A stretch of DNA of 64,000 nucleotides from Xanthostigma xanthostigma (GCA_963575645.1 OY754469.1:46520753-46584752); one strand, 5' to 3'. Positions 1 to 10,775 are shown, counted from the first letter of the stretch. The notes: generated by a model from the letters alone, not told the origin. Made by a program: numbers and translations.

Positions 1-244
1 TTTTGCGACCGAAAGGTATAGACTATAGATCATCCTTATATAAATGTAATATGTATCTATGTTGTGTAACATTAATAATCATTAAAAACTATTTTAATGC
101 ACATATATGCAAAAACACTTATTATACTATTCAAAAATAAACCACACATCTGTAATTGAAAATATAATTGCCATGCCGTTGAATACTTTTATATAATGGG
201 TATACAGTTGATACAATTAACATACAGAGTGTATTTAGAAAGAA

Positions 245-985
245 CGAAGCAGGTCGTTTCGACGCCAACGGTTCGACGCCAACGTTCCGACGCGTGGTCA
301 GTTCGACGCCGTACGTTTCGACGCGGGGTCAGTTCGACGCCATACTCTTTTTTCGTGCTTTTTTTTATTTTTCGAATAACTTTGCATCATCATTCAAATA
401 AAAGCGATATGCCTGATATAACATATATTTTATATGTTATATATATGTAGCGCACCCCGCTTCTTGTGACACATGAACTGCCTACAAATTAGCATTAGGC
501 GCATTCTATACCCATTATTGTTCTGTGGATAGATACTTATATTGACGAAAATGCAACTTTTCCACCGCACATTTGGGCAGACTTTACTGCCAGTATGGAC
601 ACGACAACAAATTGTTGTGATTCGTTCCACGTAAAGTTCAACGGGAAATTTTAATAGTAAAGTACAACGACAGGTTTTTCTTATCAACGAAGTAATTCCT
701 GTTGAATTCTTTGTTATAGCTTTTTGGGTTTCAGATTAACATTTATTATATTATTATATATAATATCTATTATATCAGTCATATTACTTATTTATTTGAA
801 TCACGCTTCATATATATAACATATAAAATATATATTATATTATATCAGGCATATCGCATTTATTTGAATGATGATGCAAAGTTATTCTAAAAATAAAAAA
901 AATACCAAAAAAAGTATGGCGTCGAACTGACCCCGCGTCGAAACGACCACGCGTCGAAACGTTGGCGTCGAACTGACCTGTACCG
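245..985. mobile_element. 741-bp foldback element, MULE-type candidate
   Basis: The two arms (about 245-452 and 804-985) are long inverted repeats. The outer part of each arm is an array of short variants of GGTCAGTTCGACGCC; the inner part is an AT-rich stretch ending in TATATATAACATAT. The same 9-mer TAGAAAGAA flanks the element on both sides (236-244 and 986-994), so this looks like a real insertion with a 9-bp target duplication. Nine-base duplications and long TIRs are typical of Mutator-like elements (Merlin is an alternative). The interior of about 350 bp has no recognisable coding sequence, so it would be non-autonomous. Confidence 0.7.
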
Positions 986-1698
986 TAGAAAGAAGACAGA
1001 AGTAAAAATAACCTATTTTTGAGTTCTAAAAAGTAGTTAATATTTTAATACGTATCTACTACTTCAATATAATTGAAAAAATAATCGACAACAATATGAT
1101 TATATTATTTTATTAATATTTATTATATTTTCAGATATTTTAGTTTTTTTACCGATGATATCTTTACAAAAGCAACGTGATTGCTGGGACAACAAAACAA
1201 TATCGTTTAGAGAAGAAGGTGGGGAATCTGCGTAGCAAGAGGAGTGGGGAATAGCGATTTGTATAGTGCCCGCACGTCATCAATAATATGGTAGTGAACG
1301 CCTACTTGCCCGCAGACAGTGGCGTGTGGAATAAATTCGACAGCGGAACTTCAAATTAGGGCGCCAATGGTCTTTATTTTACTTAAATCGCCATCAGCGC
1401 AACAGCCCGGAACACAAGCATTTCCAGATCGCTTAGTTTTCTACTATGTTTTCTTTGTAATTAAAAAAACTTCATAAAATTATAACAATTTTCACTTTCA
1501 ATAAACATTGCTCACTGACATACGGAAAATTTGAGTTTGAAGTTTCCCCTAGTGCTCACCACAAACGCTCGCATCGAAAAATATGTAACTCCGCCTCCCT
1601 GCACATAGCCCATAGTCAGCTTTGGCTATGCTAATTTAACAAGATCTACAGAAATGGATAACTTCAGTATAAAGTAGTGTTGATCCAATAGAATATTA
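986..1698. other. AT-rich stretch, nothing recognised
   Basis: I see no convincing gene, repeat or RNA here. The last 35 bases (from about 1664) recur at 40928 next to the same foldback family, so they probably belong to the element that follows. Confidence 0.4.
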
Positions 1699-1757
1699 AG
1701 ATGAAGGAAGGTTTTGGTTGAGGATCATAAAATAAGCTTTACTAGTGTTTCGTTAGT

Positions 1758-1796
1758 GGCCAACGTTTCGAAAAATTTATTTTCATCTTCAGGGCC
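1758..1796 (-). ncRNA. hammerhead-like ribozyme core (P2, left arm)
   Basis: This is the reverse-complement partner of the core at 1831-1869, with the same GGCC/GGCC stem I, stem II and GAAACGTT. In a full transcript of the foldback the two arms would pair with each other and compete with the ribozyme fold. Confidence 0.45.
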
Positions 1797-1830
1797 TCAA
1801 GCTGGTCTTACCACCACTTGCCCAGCTTGA

Positions 1831-1869
1831 GGCCCTGAAGATGAAAATAAATTTTTCGAAACGTTGGCC
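1831..1869 (+). ncRNA. hammerhead-like ribozyme core (P2, right arm)
   Basis: In order: GGCC (stem I, 1831-1834), CTGAAGA (1835-1841), one extra T, stem II GAAAA/TTTTC around a 5-base loop, GAAA (1858-1861), ACGT, and GGCC again (1866-1869) closing stem I. GTT at 1863-1865 fits the NUH cleavage triplet. The A-C-G-T step would form stem III only with no loop, so a single copy probably cannot fold as an active monomer. The base between CTGAAGA and stem II is a deviation from the usual consensus. An identical mirror copy lies on the minus strand at 1758-1796. Confidence 0.5.
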
Positions 1870-1930
1870 ACTAGCGAAACACTGGTAAAGCTTATTTTAT
1901 GATCCTCAACCAAAACCTTTCCTTCATCTT

Positions 1931-2734
1931 GAAATGGATAACGCTTAGTAGGCTAGTTTTAAGTATAGTGTTTTCAGTAATTCGATATGAGTTAAGCAAC
2001 TAAATAATACAATTTGATATTTTTAACTTATAAGGAACGGAATAAAACACAGGCTGTATGGCTATGAAAGGCAATTATAAATCATACAAACACCTCTTTG
2101 AATAGTATGCGTATTTATGAAGGGTCGATAATAACTACTGCTTAGTATACATATAATATATACATATACCGTGGATATAACTGTAATTTCTTCATTTATA
2201 TTTATATTCAAATTTTAAATTGAAATCCGTGTGCAGGATTTGCATTATTTGCATATAAATATTACACAATTTCGTTCATATACCGCTACCAGTTTTGCGG
2301 ACGGGTTAATTAATTACAATCTTCTAACTTTTAATGAATATTTGAATAGAATAATTGTTATTGTAACCAGTCGTTCCAACTGCATAAAAAACAGCTGCCT
2401 ATTTTCTCAGCTCAAATTATGTCAAATTATAATACCTATACTGCTCAAAAATTAAACCCGAAAAATATTCCTTGTTAATGTAACGAGACGCCACTGGAGG
2501 CGGCGGTAGTGTATTGTTGTCAGAGCCGCGTAGAATACAATACTATATAGACAACAATGCGCGTATTGTTACACTCATTGTCATCGTAGCCGCATAGAAA
2601 AATACCGAATATTGTTCCAGAACGCTGTGAATATGTTAACTACTCTAGTCGCCAAAAATAAAAATATTTACTTTCAGCACACTTCACTTCGTCTACAACC
2701 GCTAGACAATTTTTTTACACTAGTGCCATTCTAA
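1931..2734. other. AT-rich stretch, nothing recognised
   Basis: There is no supported gene. Around 2500-2580 the words TGTTGTC and GACAACA recur in inverted orientation near GCCGCGTAG and GCCGCATAG, which may be a decayed inverted repeat. Confidence 0.3.
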
Positions 2735-2836
2735 ATCTTCTTGGTTTCCGGGCTTGTATGCACACACTGCACGGCATACAAGCCCGGAAACCACGATTTG
2801 GATCAACACCGGCCGTGAAAGCCTACACACTTGGAT
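2735..2836. mobile_element. Penelope-like foldback, family P3, short copy
   Basis: GGTTTCCGGGCTTGTATGC and its reverse complement face each other across a short loop, followed by TTTGGATCAACACCGGCC and a tail to CACACTTGGATA. The same sequence ends the larger copy at 35461-35836. A decayed hammerhead arm (TCGTCTACAACCGCTAGAC, near 2688-2706) lies just upstream. Confidence 0.55.
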
Positions 2837-3437
2837 AGTGCCATTTTGGTCACTTTTTGTACTGTTATTTGACGTTTCTAAATGGACACTTTTCAGTTTT
2901 ATTCCCGTATAAAATGGTTCTCCTTACCTCTTACCCTCCATACTTCATACTGTACAGAAAAATATACGCCAGTAAAATTAAAATCATTATAAAATTTTAC
3001 ACGAAACTTGGTATGGTGTTTGAAGGCGATACAATTGTAGCAATAACAAAACCATTAAAAAGTTTTTCACATAAAATATTTATGTCAATCTATCGTGTAA
3101 TAATAGTTATGTATTACTAACCAGCAGCAACGGAAAAACTTATTTCCTCTCGTGTTTACAACTCGATAAAAAATTTAAATTCATACACTTCATAACATTG
3201 TCATGTCGGAAAAACTTAGTGCAAAAAAATATGAAATTTACCTTAGCTTTGTAGGTATGTAAGCACCTGCTAGCGGTGTCAGTCGTCACCTTTAATATGG
3301 CAACTTCCTGAACTTACGGAATATACACACACTGCCCTACCAAAATATTACACACATTTTTATTTTTACCGCGTGAGTGCTATGCAGCCGATTCGGGCGG
3401 TTTTGATTTCGAACCACGGCTAATTTTCCGTGCTTAG
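2837..3437. other. no gene recognised
   Basis: This is AT-rich DNA with only short frames lacking any family signature. I see no repeat shared with the rest of the window. Confidence 0.3.
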
Positions 3438-3832
3438 TCAATTTTGGCCGCGCTAATCTCCGAAACCCCTGAACCAAATTTAATTAAATTTTGTAATTGT
3501 GTCTTGCTTGGTCCAACTTACACTATAGGATAGTTTTTATTCAATATTTTGCACAAAGTTACGGTGTTTTGTAAAAAAAATCTGTTTAGTAACATGTAAC
3601 GACATCTCATAAAATTTGTCCAAAACTATTACCTAGTTCAGAAGCAAATCAAAAAAATTATTTTAGTACCATGTAGCGACGTCGGATAGAATTCGCTCAA
3701 AGCTATTAGTTCAGAAGCAAATCTGGTAGAATTTGATCAAAGCTATTAGTTTTGATGCCGGACCGCAAACGAAATACATTTTGCAGAATTATATCTATCG
3801 CACCCGGGTGAAACCGGGACGGACTGCCGCAG
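3438..3832 (+). mobile_element. Helitron-like element, copy 1, 5' end eroded
   Basis: It shares GGCCGCGCTAATCTCCGAAA with the copies at 37.1 and 45.5 kb, then contains two or three units of the 40-bp motif with AAAGCTATTAGTTCAGAAGC. It ends with the hairpin CACCCGGGTGAAACCGGG and a short tail to GCCGCAG. A GC hairpin about ten bases from the 3' end is the usual Helitron terminator. The 5' TC end seen in copy 3 is no longer visible. No Rep/helicase coding remains. Confidence 0.6.
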
Positions 3833-3892
3833 TCAATACATAAATTAGAATTTAAAAAAAAATGTGTGTGAATCAGCTCCGACGTACGACTG

Positions 3893-4102
3893 GTTTACTC
3901 TTTAGATACGCTGTGTAATTTATTCCGTCTCATTCTTTCGCACGTTAAATCCTACAGATATATATGTCTGTCTCTTTTGAAGCGGACGAGCGTAACGCCA
4001 CACTTGAAGCGGTGGAGCGTAATGCCTCACCAATTGATTTTACTACTCATAAAATTTCCGTACCGGGCCTTATAACTAAAAATAGTTTCTTAAGGAGTAA
4101 AC
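3893..4102 (+). mobile_element. TIR MITE, copy 1 (partner at 35190)
   Basis: It is bounded by GTTTACTC and GGAGTAAAC as short inverted ends and matches 35190-35373 in reverse orientation over its whole length (TTTCGCACGTTAAATCCTAC, TTTCCGTACCGGGCCTTATA). Copy 1 has an extra internal duplication of a GAGCGTAACGCC-like unit. The superfamily is not determined and there is no clear target duplication. Confidence 0.55.
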
Positions 4103-4476
4103 TAAAAAAAAAAAAAATAACGACGAGACCAAGGTGTGGAATTCACCGAGCTGTTTCCCTTTATCGGAATGTTTCTAGAGTTTTACCAGGGCAGTAGAAA
4201 TATTCGGTTATAGAGTACGTATGTAAGAGAGCATAGAAATCACACAGAGAATATTATGTACGTATTCCCGTGGAGATGCAGATGAATTATAGAATTCGTT
4301 TCGATTTGTGGCATAACGGTTGCCGCGGGTAGATGGTGACAAATACACCTATCTCTCATAGCAGACACAACCCGCCGACACTATATACAATACAAATACA
4401 GGTACGACTGTATGTGTAATGTATATATCTGCGGACAAATCGCAAAACCGCTAAGTTCGATTATAAGCAAATTTTG

Positions 4477-4815
4477 ACGTATAATACGCGCCATGGATCT
4501 AAAAGGTTCGGAAGTTAGTCACAAACAGCGTCGCAAAGGCACATTTTAGAGCCGTTGTGACTCCCATCATCTCCCAGCTACCTGCACGGAACGTGCGCTC
4601 GTCGGTGATTGGCCGTGATCGCTCGTTGCCTTTGTCACTTGTCGCTTTCCTGCTTTAAAGTACAGTCGAGTACGCTATTGTCAAGTTGTTATTGTTATTT
4701 TAGTTTAGTTGAGTTGCGAGTTTGTAGTTTTTCAACAGACTGTACAAGCGCAAGCCCGCATTCGCATCTAACTTCCGAGCCTTTTAGATTCGTGGCGCGT
4801 ATTATAAAAACGTCT
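4477..4815. mobile_element. TIR element with GC-richer interior
   Basis: Arms of about 40-45 bases are inverted: GACGTATAATACGCGCCA with AAAAGGTTCGGAAGTTAG on the left, and CTAACTTCCGAGCCTTTTAG with GGCGCGTATTATAAAAACGT on the right. The interior, around 4550-4660, is richer in G and C than its surroundings and resembles a promoter or 5' leader, but no TATA box or initiator is clear. No copy is seen elsewhere in the window. Confidence 0.5.
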
Positions 4816-4967
4816 ATTCGCTCGTTAACTACAGTGATAGTCGGTTGAACTTTTTGTGTTACACTAATGTCTGCGATTAACACAATTATTATGTCCTCGG
4901 TGAGTTATTTCCACGGTGGACACAATTATGTCCAAGGTGAACACTAATCTTCACGATGGGCACAGTT

Positions 4968-5710
4968 AGGGGGCGTTCACAAATTGCGTGAGGCAAATTT
5001 GACCCCGTCCCCCTTGGTGAGATGATGTGAGTTTTTGATCGACGATCCCCCATTCTCTAATCTCACGTGAGATTTTTCAAAATGCTTGATCGCATTCGAT
5101 TTATTTAAAAAAAAAACATAATTTTCTTAATTCTTTTTATTTTTTAAGACTATAGCACTATAAAGACTTCATAAAGAACGTAGTCTAGAATCATAGATAA
5201 ATATTATTGTATATGATTTAGCCATATTTTAGTGGAGAAACATTTTTTTACTTAATAATTTAACCCAGTTTTCTCGCAATTTTACAGTTTTTTGCGGAAA
5301 AAAAGATAACATAATGTAGCAAGTATTGTTACATTAACTTTCTCTCTCTTTTTTGTAATAATGATAATATTACAAAAGAGAGAGAGAGTAAATATAGCAA
5401 GTATTGTTACATTAACTCTCTCCGTCTCTTTTGTAATATTGTAAAAATTAGTTTTCCTTAGCTACGCACGAAAAATGAATTTTATCAATTTGAAAAAAAC
5501 AATTAATTAATCAGATCTTGAGAAAACAGTTTGTCACGATTTTTTTATAATTCAAGTTTAAGCGTTTTTTATTTTAAAGTAAGAACTTTTCTAAGTGCTT
5601 ACAATGATATTTGCCGAGACCCACCTCTCCCCCACGCGAGATTGGGTGAGGTCCGGCTCGACCACCTCTCCCCGCTTTCAGTTTGAAAATTTTAATGCGA
5701 CATAAACTAT
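4968..5710. mobile_element. possible decayed TIR element with internal palindromes
   Basis: It begins with GGGGGCGTTCACAAATTGCG and a run of CCCC-rich sequence. Around 5620-5690 there are related CACCTCTCCCCC blocks in the opposite sense, as expected for the two ends of a dispersed insect TIR element. The right end is too eroded to place. At 5320-5440, GCAAGTATTGTTACATTAAC occurs twice as a direct repeat around a palindrome of CTCTCTC and GAGAGAG arms. Confidence 0.35.
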
Positions 5711-6159
5711 TTTGCCTGCACGTCCCAAATATACACATACTTACCTATAGGTGTGTGTGTTTATATGATGATGTAGAAGAGGAAATCAAATGTCAAAGCA
5801 GTAAGAATCTCATCTATCAAGCTCAGCCGACATCACCTTAAAGCTTCCATGTGTATGTGTATAGGTTATTCGTACATACACTTGTACACGTCACACGTGT
5901 GACTGTATGTGTGCACCGATGTCTGAATTATGTTTATATTATATTCGTTTATATTCCAAGTTTATGCTCTAAACCAGCGCTTTATACACTAGTGATGTAA
6001 CGAATGTCAATTACTAGAATGCGAATATCTGTCGTCAATATTCGCGAATGCTTCAGGATTCAAATCTGGCGCCATTTGTTCAAGGCTAAAATTTGGCAGC
6101 TGATTGACTGCGCAAGTCGCACGCACGCATTCTAGATACTAGGTTGAATACTAGTCTAA

Positions 6160-6303
6160 AGGCCGCTGTCCACGAGGGTGGATTTGCCGCTAGATTTGAC
6201 CACTAGTTTTCTAGCGCAGGTTTTCTTGATTGCTTTTATGTGCTCACTGCTCGCTTCACACGAGACGTGTTTTCGAGTTTGTTTTGTGGACGGATCTGGT
6301 GCG
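6160..6303 (+). mobile_element. fragment of the GGCCGCTG TIR family
   Basis: It matches the ends of the two fuller copies at 27482-27905 and 28519-28904 (AGGCCGCTG, CACGAGG, CTAGTTTTCTAGCGC, TTGCTTTTATGTGCTC). The right half is missing. It sits inside the hAT MITE at 5990-6684. Confidence 0.55.
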
Positions 6304-6429
6304 CACATTCATCTTAGTTTATCGAGATGAATGTTGTGTCCAAATTTCATGTTACTGTTCAAAAGTTTTTGTCGGACGGACAAATTTTACACTTTGCAAC
6401 ATTTTTCATTGATGCTTCACTCCTATTGG

Positions 6430-6582
6430 TCGTAGCGTGATATTATATAGTCTATAGCCTTCCTCGATAAATGAGCTATCCAACAAAAAAAAAATTCAAT
6501 TCGAACCAATAGTTCCTGAGATAGCGCGTTCAACCAATCAAACAAACAAACTATTCAGCTTTATATATTAGTATAGATTATT
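6430..6582 (+). repeat. 3' tail of a dispersed insect retroelement
   Basis: The sequence runs from a CCAATAGTTCCTGAGATAG-like segment into AACAAACAAACTATTCAGC and TATATTAGTATAGAT. Tails of this form end many insect non-LTR elements and their SINEs; the exact clade cannot be told from the tail. Confidence 0.4.
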
Positions 6583-6954
6583 TGTCACATTAAAAAAATG
6601 ACTTTTTCAGATATTAATATTCGCATGAGTTTTCGAATGTGAATCTCAAAAATTAAGCGAATGGGAATATTCGTTACATCACTAATGTATACATACGCCG
6701 TCTGATGGTATTACCACATATGCACAATATCCGATAGCACCTAGTGCAATCTGTTTCATGCATTAGTACAGTCGGTTCTCTCTAAGACGTACCTCGCAAT
6801 CTTCTCTTCAATACAAGCACAAGACGTACTATAAGTCACATTATTCCTTCAGAAACAAAAATATAATTTGGAAAACAAATATTTCCAGCATATCAACAAA
6901 CATTACCAAAGGGTGGCAATTCACTCAAACTAATCAATAAAAAAAAACTATTAA

Positions 6955-7525
6955 GTACTAGCCGCTACCCGCGGCTACGCCCGCGATTGAGATGGAAATC
7001 GACTTTTGACATGCATATCAGGGGTTGTTTTGACAAACAATTTTCTTATTTTTCGTAAAAAATTTTTATTTTTTTTTAATAAAAAGTATCCTATGTTACT
7101 TCTAATACCTTCAAGAGTGTATGTGCAAAGTTTCATGATGATCGGTTAAGTAGTTTTTGCGTGAAAGCGTAACAAACAAACTTACATTCGCATTTATAAT
7201 ATTTCGTTTTCATAAAATTTGTAAGTCCGGTCCTGTCGGGCCGATTTTAATGAAATTTTAATAGCACATTTTAATCATTACTAAAGGGTTAAATTTCAAT
7301 TTTGAAACGATTCGGAGAAATTTTTCGGTATTTTTGGGCCCAAAAAATGTTTTCAACCCTTTCTTATTTTTCGTAAAAAATTTTTATTTTTTTTTAATAA
7401 AAAGTATCCTATGTTACTTCTAATACCTTCAAGAGTGTATGTGCAAAGTTTCATGATGATCGGTTAAGTAGTTTTTGCGTGAAAGCGTAACAAACAAACT
7501 TACATTCGCATTTATAATATTAATA
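6955..7525 (+). repeat. duplicated dispersed repeat tail
   Basis: CTAGCCGCTACCCGCGGCTA at 6959 opens a repeat common in arthropods. Its tail (7042-7202: TATCCTATGTTACTTC, TTTCATGATGATCGG, AACAAACAAACTTACATTCG) is repeated almost without change at 7362-7522. The two tails are separated by about 160 bases including GGTCCTGTCGGGCCG. Their near-identity suggests a recent local duplication or two insertions of one family. Confidence 0.55.
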
Positions 7526-7951
7526 TGAATATGATGTCATTTAAATTATTACTCTTTTCATATCATATTGATAACAAACTGATATATTAAAATTTTTAAA
7601 AAATCCGTTTACTACTGTATTTTATTCATATTTACACTTAATTGAAAATATTATTGTACAAAAATAAATTTTTAACAAAATATATTAACAAGTTGTAGGA
7701 AGTTCAGCTGAATCTTTCCTTACGGCTGTCATATTTCTATTATATAGCGAAGACAAGAACCACGGGTATATCAACTTAAAAAAAACCGCTCCAAGGCGAT
7801 TTTTATAGTGCGAGTAATAACGCATAGATACTTTTTAATTAATAATAATCTACAAAACAATTAACAGTAACAATACAGTGCAATGACGTATTTTTAGGTA
7901 TATGATATTTGTCAAGCAAAGAATGCGGCCCTTTAAATAGCCCATAAATAT
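7526..7951. other. AT-rich stretch, nothing recognised
   Basis: No gene, TIR or tandem repeat is apparent between the duplicated tails and the hAT element that follows. Confidence 0.3.
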
Positions 7952-7959
7952 GTCATAAG

Positions 7960-8482
7960 TAATGATGTGCCGGATCGATAAAAATGCATATCCGCGGATA
8001 CGGATCTGAATACGGATATTTGATTTCAAGATCCGCGGATACGGATACAGATCTTAACTTTCTTAGAGTACGCGGCGGTAAATATTGCACATCGACCTTT
8101 GGAAAGAGACTATCTGTTATGGGAAAAAGTTATTGACCTCTTTAAGAGTTAACTCTCATAACAGATTGTCTCTTTCCAAAGATCGATGTGCAATATCTCA
8201 TTATAAAGATAGTTGATTTAGTACCTTTGAGTTATGTACTATTGGTATGGTACTCACTACGATAAATGTTTGTAAAATAAAGGTGCCAAATACGAATTTA
8301 AAAAATAAAAAATAATCTGAATGGAATTTAACAGTTTTTCATTATTACCTATATATATATAAAATTTCATCTTTGAATTGAAAATTAATAAGGTAAAAGA
8401 TCCGCCAAAAACTAACGGATACGGATACGGATCTTTCTTCTCCCACGGATATCCGCGGATACGGATATCCGGCACATCACTA
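7960..8482. mobile_element. non-autonomous hAT element, copy A1
   Basis: The 8-mer GTCATAAG flanks the element exactly on both sides (7952-7959 and 8483-8490), the target duplication length of hAT elements. The ends are TAATGATGTGCCGGAT and the inverted ATCCGGCACATCACTA. Next to each end are repeats built on GGATAC and ATCCGCGGAT. The centre (about 8088-8200) holds a second inverted repeat with CTTTGGAAAGAGAC. No transposase is encoded. The copy at 20713-21249 lies in the opposite orientation. Confidence 0.85.
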
Positions 8483-8874
8483 GTCATAAGGAACGCAACT
8501 GAGTGCGACCAACACGACCTCGATCGGTTTTTATACGAGTACTTGCATTCTGGATAGAAGAGAATGACGCAGAGCTAATTACAAATAATCACTGTAAAAC
8601 TCTAGACTTTTCCCGAAAGTGCAGCCGTGAAATCACTGCATTGCAATTGTTCGAGTTATATGATGCATTGCAGATTTTCAAACTGACCACCGTTGCACAT
8701 ACAATTCTGTATTCAGGGCAGTGCTTCGTCGTCCTATCGTTATACAGGGAGAATAATCCTAGAGCTTCATCTGCGATAAATCAAAGTGCAAACGCGAAGT
8801 TATACATACTAATTTTCATGGAATTTTCTATAAAATATGCACATGACCTTCATACTCAAATAAAAAGAGGTAAA

Positions 8875-9385
8875 CGCTTTAATTGTACAATCGATAATGT
8901 ACTAAAAACTAGAAAATAAATACGAGTCACCATTGGGGCTTTGATTAAAATAAAATAAAATCGTGGGGGGGCATTTAATAATAAACTTTCATTTCTATGA
9001 GATTGGAAATTATTTTTATCTTTCGACTGTCTTCTTCGACCATAATGTATAACTATAAACAAATCTTCGATTAACGTCTGATTAGAACTCTTCAATAAAT
9101 AAAATTATCGATCAATTTTTCAGACAATATATTAACAAAAAATATAATTAATACATTAACGTTTCGATCCGGATTTGAAGAAGATCCAAATCCGGATCGA
9201 AACGTCAATGTATTAATTATATTTTTTGTTAATATATTGTCTGAAAAATTAGTCGATAATTTTATTTATTGTATAACTATAAAATTACCCCCCATGAATT
9301 TATGTTACTTTAATCAAAGCCCCCAATGGCGACTCATATTTATTTTCTAGTTTTTAGAACATTATCGATTGCACAATAAAAGAGT
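8875..9385. mobile_element. nested foldback containing Penelope-like family P1
   Basis: Outer arms 8875-8950 and 9308-9385 are inverted (ATCGATAATGTACTAAAAAC against GTTTTTAGAACATTATCGAT). Inside, 9093-9271 is a second palindrome made of family P1 arms, with GATCCAAATCCGGATCGAAA at its centre. The P1 element also carries CTGATTAGAACTCTTCAATA on its left flank, found at the other P1 copies. No coding sequence is supported. Confidence 0.6.
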
Positions 9386-9394
9386 TTAACTTAA

Positions 9395-9480
9395 AAGTTT
9401 TTTTACCGCTTTTTATGTCGGTAGTTTTTGAGTTTATTGCGTTCAGACAGACGCGGCGGAGGAACTTTGTTTTATAATAT
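9395..9480 (-). repeat. fragment of a dispersed repeat (also at 19193)
   Basis: Read on the minus strand it contains CTGAACGCAATAAACTCAAA and the AAAACTACCGAC-like block also found at 19193-19682. Here only the first 80 or so bases remain. Confidence 0.5.
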
Positions 9481-9526
9481 GTAGTGATTACAAGTCAATT
9501 GTTATTGACGTGAAACTTTTTTTAGA

Positions 9527-9700
9527 CGCGCTAGGGGGGTAAATTAGCATGATCCAGACGAAACTTTGACTTCACCCGGTTGTTGAGAGAAAAGAGTGTG
9601 TGAATAGTTTCGCTAGGTGGGTAAATTGGCCTAGATCAGACAAAAATTGAAACGGTTCCCCTTCTCCAACTTGATCTTAAAAAATCTATACCATAGTTAT
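9527..9700 (+). repeat. imperfect two-unit direct repeat
   Basis: CGCTAGGGGGGTAAATTAGC and CGCTAGGTGGGTAAATTGGC begin two related units about 85 bases apart. I do not recognise the family. Confidence 0.35.
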
Positions 9701-9734
9701 TCAACATATAAGGTAATATAAGATTACTAATGTC

Positions 9735-10064
9735 CAGTGCTGGATTAAGACTTCTTGATGCCCTAAGCATTTCTTGCTTATGGACCGCCATCTCTTCAGT
9801 TTATAAAAAAAAATTCAAATTGATAGAAAAAAGTTAAGAAGCATAGATTTTTAGGGGAAAAAATTGAATTTTACAATCATATTTATTTTTAACTTTTAAG
9901 ACATATCAGTAGATCAAATTTTTGAGAACATGACAAAAAGAAAAAAAAAATGTTGACATGGTTTAGTGAGGTACTTTTCATTTCTGAGTTGTGCTTCTTG
10001 GTGCCCCCTGAGACGTGATGCCCTAAGTAATTGATTACTTTACTTATAGGTTAATCCGGTACTG
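9735..10064. mobile_element. hAT-type MITE, family D, copy 1
   Basis: Exact 8-bp duplications CTAATGTC lie at 9727-9734 and 10065-10072. The ends are CAGTGCTGGATTAA and TTAATCCGGTACTG, matching the CAGTG start common in hAT elements. GATGCCCTAAG occurs near both ends in the same strand. There is no coding capacity. A relative is at 54226-54515. Confidence 0.8.
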
Positions 10065-10072
10065 CTAATGTC

Positions 10073-10696
10073 AATACAATTCTTTTCCCTGGAATTTTAA
10101 TGCTATTTTTAATGCGATTTCAAAGTTAGGTGATCAGCTAAGCATTTCTAGACAATACAAAAATAGATTATAAAGACATGTATCCTACATTAATAAATAC
10201 CTATTCAAACTGATAACTCTGCTACGAAAATGTATATTTGCGTAACTAAATACAAAGTTCATCCGATTTTGAAAGTATTTCTCCACTAAACCGTCTTCCT
10301 TCACAGGTAAAATCTAACTTCAACAAACGTGAAAATACATAATATTATTCACAGATGTATTAAATTTTATTCAAAAACCCTTATAATATGCATCAATAAC
10401 TTCCGAAATACACTTCTGAGTTCTAAATCTAAACAAACAGATGCAAGAAATATTTGAAACGTCAGAAAGGTACCGACTGGCCTTTATAACTACACTATTT
10501 CATTAGAAAAGAGCCGACATGGAACTTATTAATTAAATAATATTTCATAGTACTTTTTATGGGTCTGTTTATACTATTTGTGCAGACACGTATTCGTTTA
10601 AACCGATAACACAATTTTTACTGTATTTTAATAAAAAGAGACACTAAACACACTACAGAAATAAAACTGATATAATTGTAAAAAAAAGTGATAATG
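10073..10696. other. AT-rich stretch, nothing recognised
   Basis: No supported gene or repeat. The last 60 bases may be the 3' part of the SINE-like sequence that starts on the minus strand at 10775. Confidence 0.3.
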
Positions 10697-10775
10697 ATAC
10701 CCACCGCCGGTAACGAACCTACGACCTTTAGGTTACGAGGCAGGTGTTCCACCTCACGGCCACCTTAGCTTAATG
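10697..10775 (-). repeat. tRNA-derived SINE head, tRNA-Thr-like
   Basis: The minus strand reads as a tRNA-like head: an A-box-like TGGCCGTGAGGTGGA, an anticodon-loop-like CTCGTAA (CGT, threonine) and a B box close to consensus, GGTTCGTTACC. The acceptor stem does not close, so it is not a functional tRNA. The downstream minus-strand sequence is AT-rich, as in a SINE body, but no second copy is visible here. Confidence 0.5.

Larger units (their letters stand above)
1699..1930. mobile_element. Penelope-like foldback, family P2, near-perfect palindrome
   Basis: Arms 1699-1805 and 1822-1930 are almost exact reverse complements separated by a 16-base loop. Each arm contains a hammerhead-like core. 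Fragments of the same family occur at 22072-22136 and 40928-41016. Penelope-like retroelements are known to carry hammerhead motifs in their terminal repeats; assigning this copy to that group rests on the motif only, as no reverse transcriptase is present. Confidence 0.6.
5990..6684. mobile_element. hAT-type MITE interrupted by other repeats
   Basis: Its ends are inverted: TAGTGATGTAACGAAT at 5990 and ATTCGTTACATCACTA at 6684. The terminal TAGTGATG is shared with the hAT elements at 7960 and 20713. Flanking 8-mers agree at only 5 of 8 positions, so the insertion is old or the site has drifted. The middle (about 6160-6582) is filled by two further repeat fragments that entered later. Confidence 0.6.

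Noticed and set aside
8503-8919. 138-codon open frame on the plus strand
   Set aside because: It opens with GTG, not ATG, directly after the target duplication of a hAT element, and overlaps a foldback arm. No family signature, and its first ATG leaves only about 34 codons.
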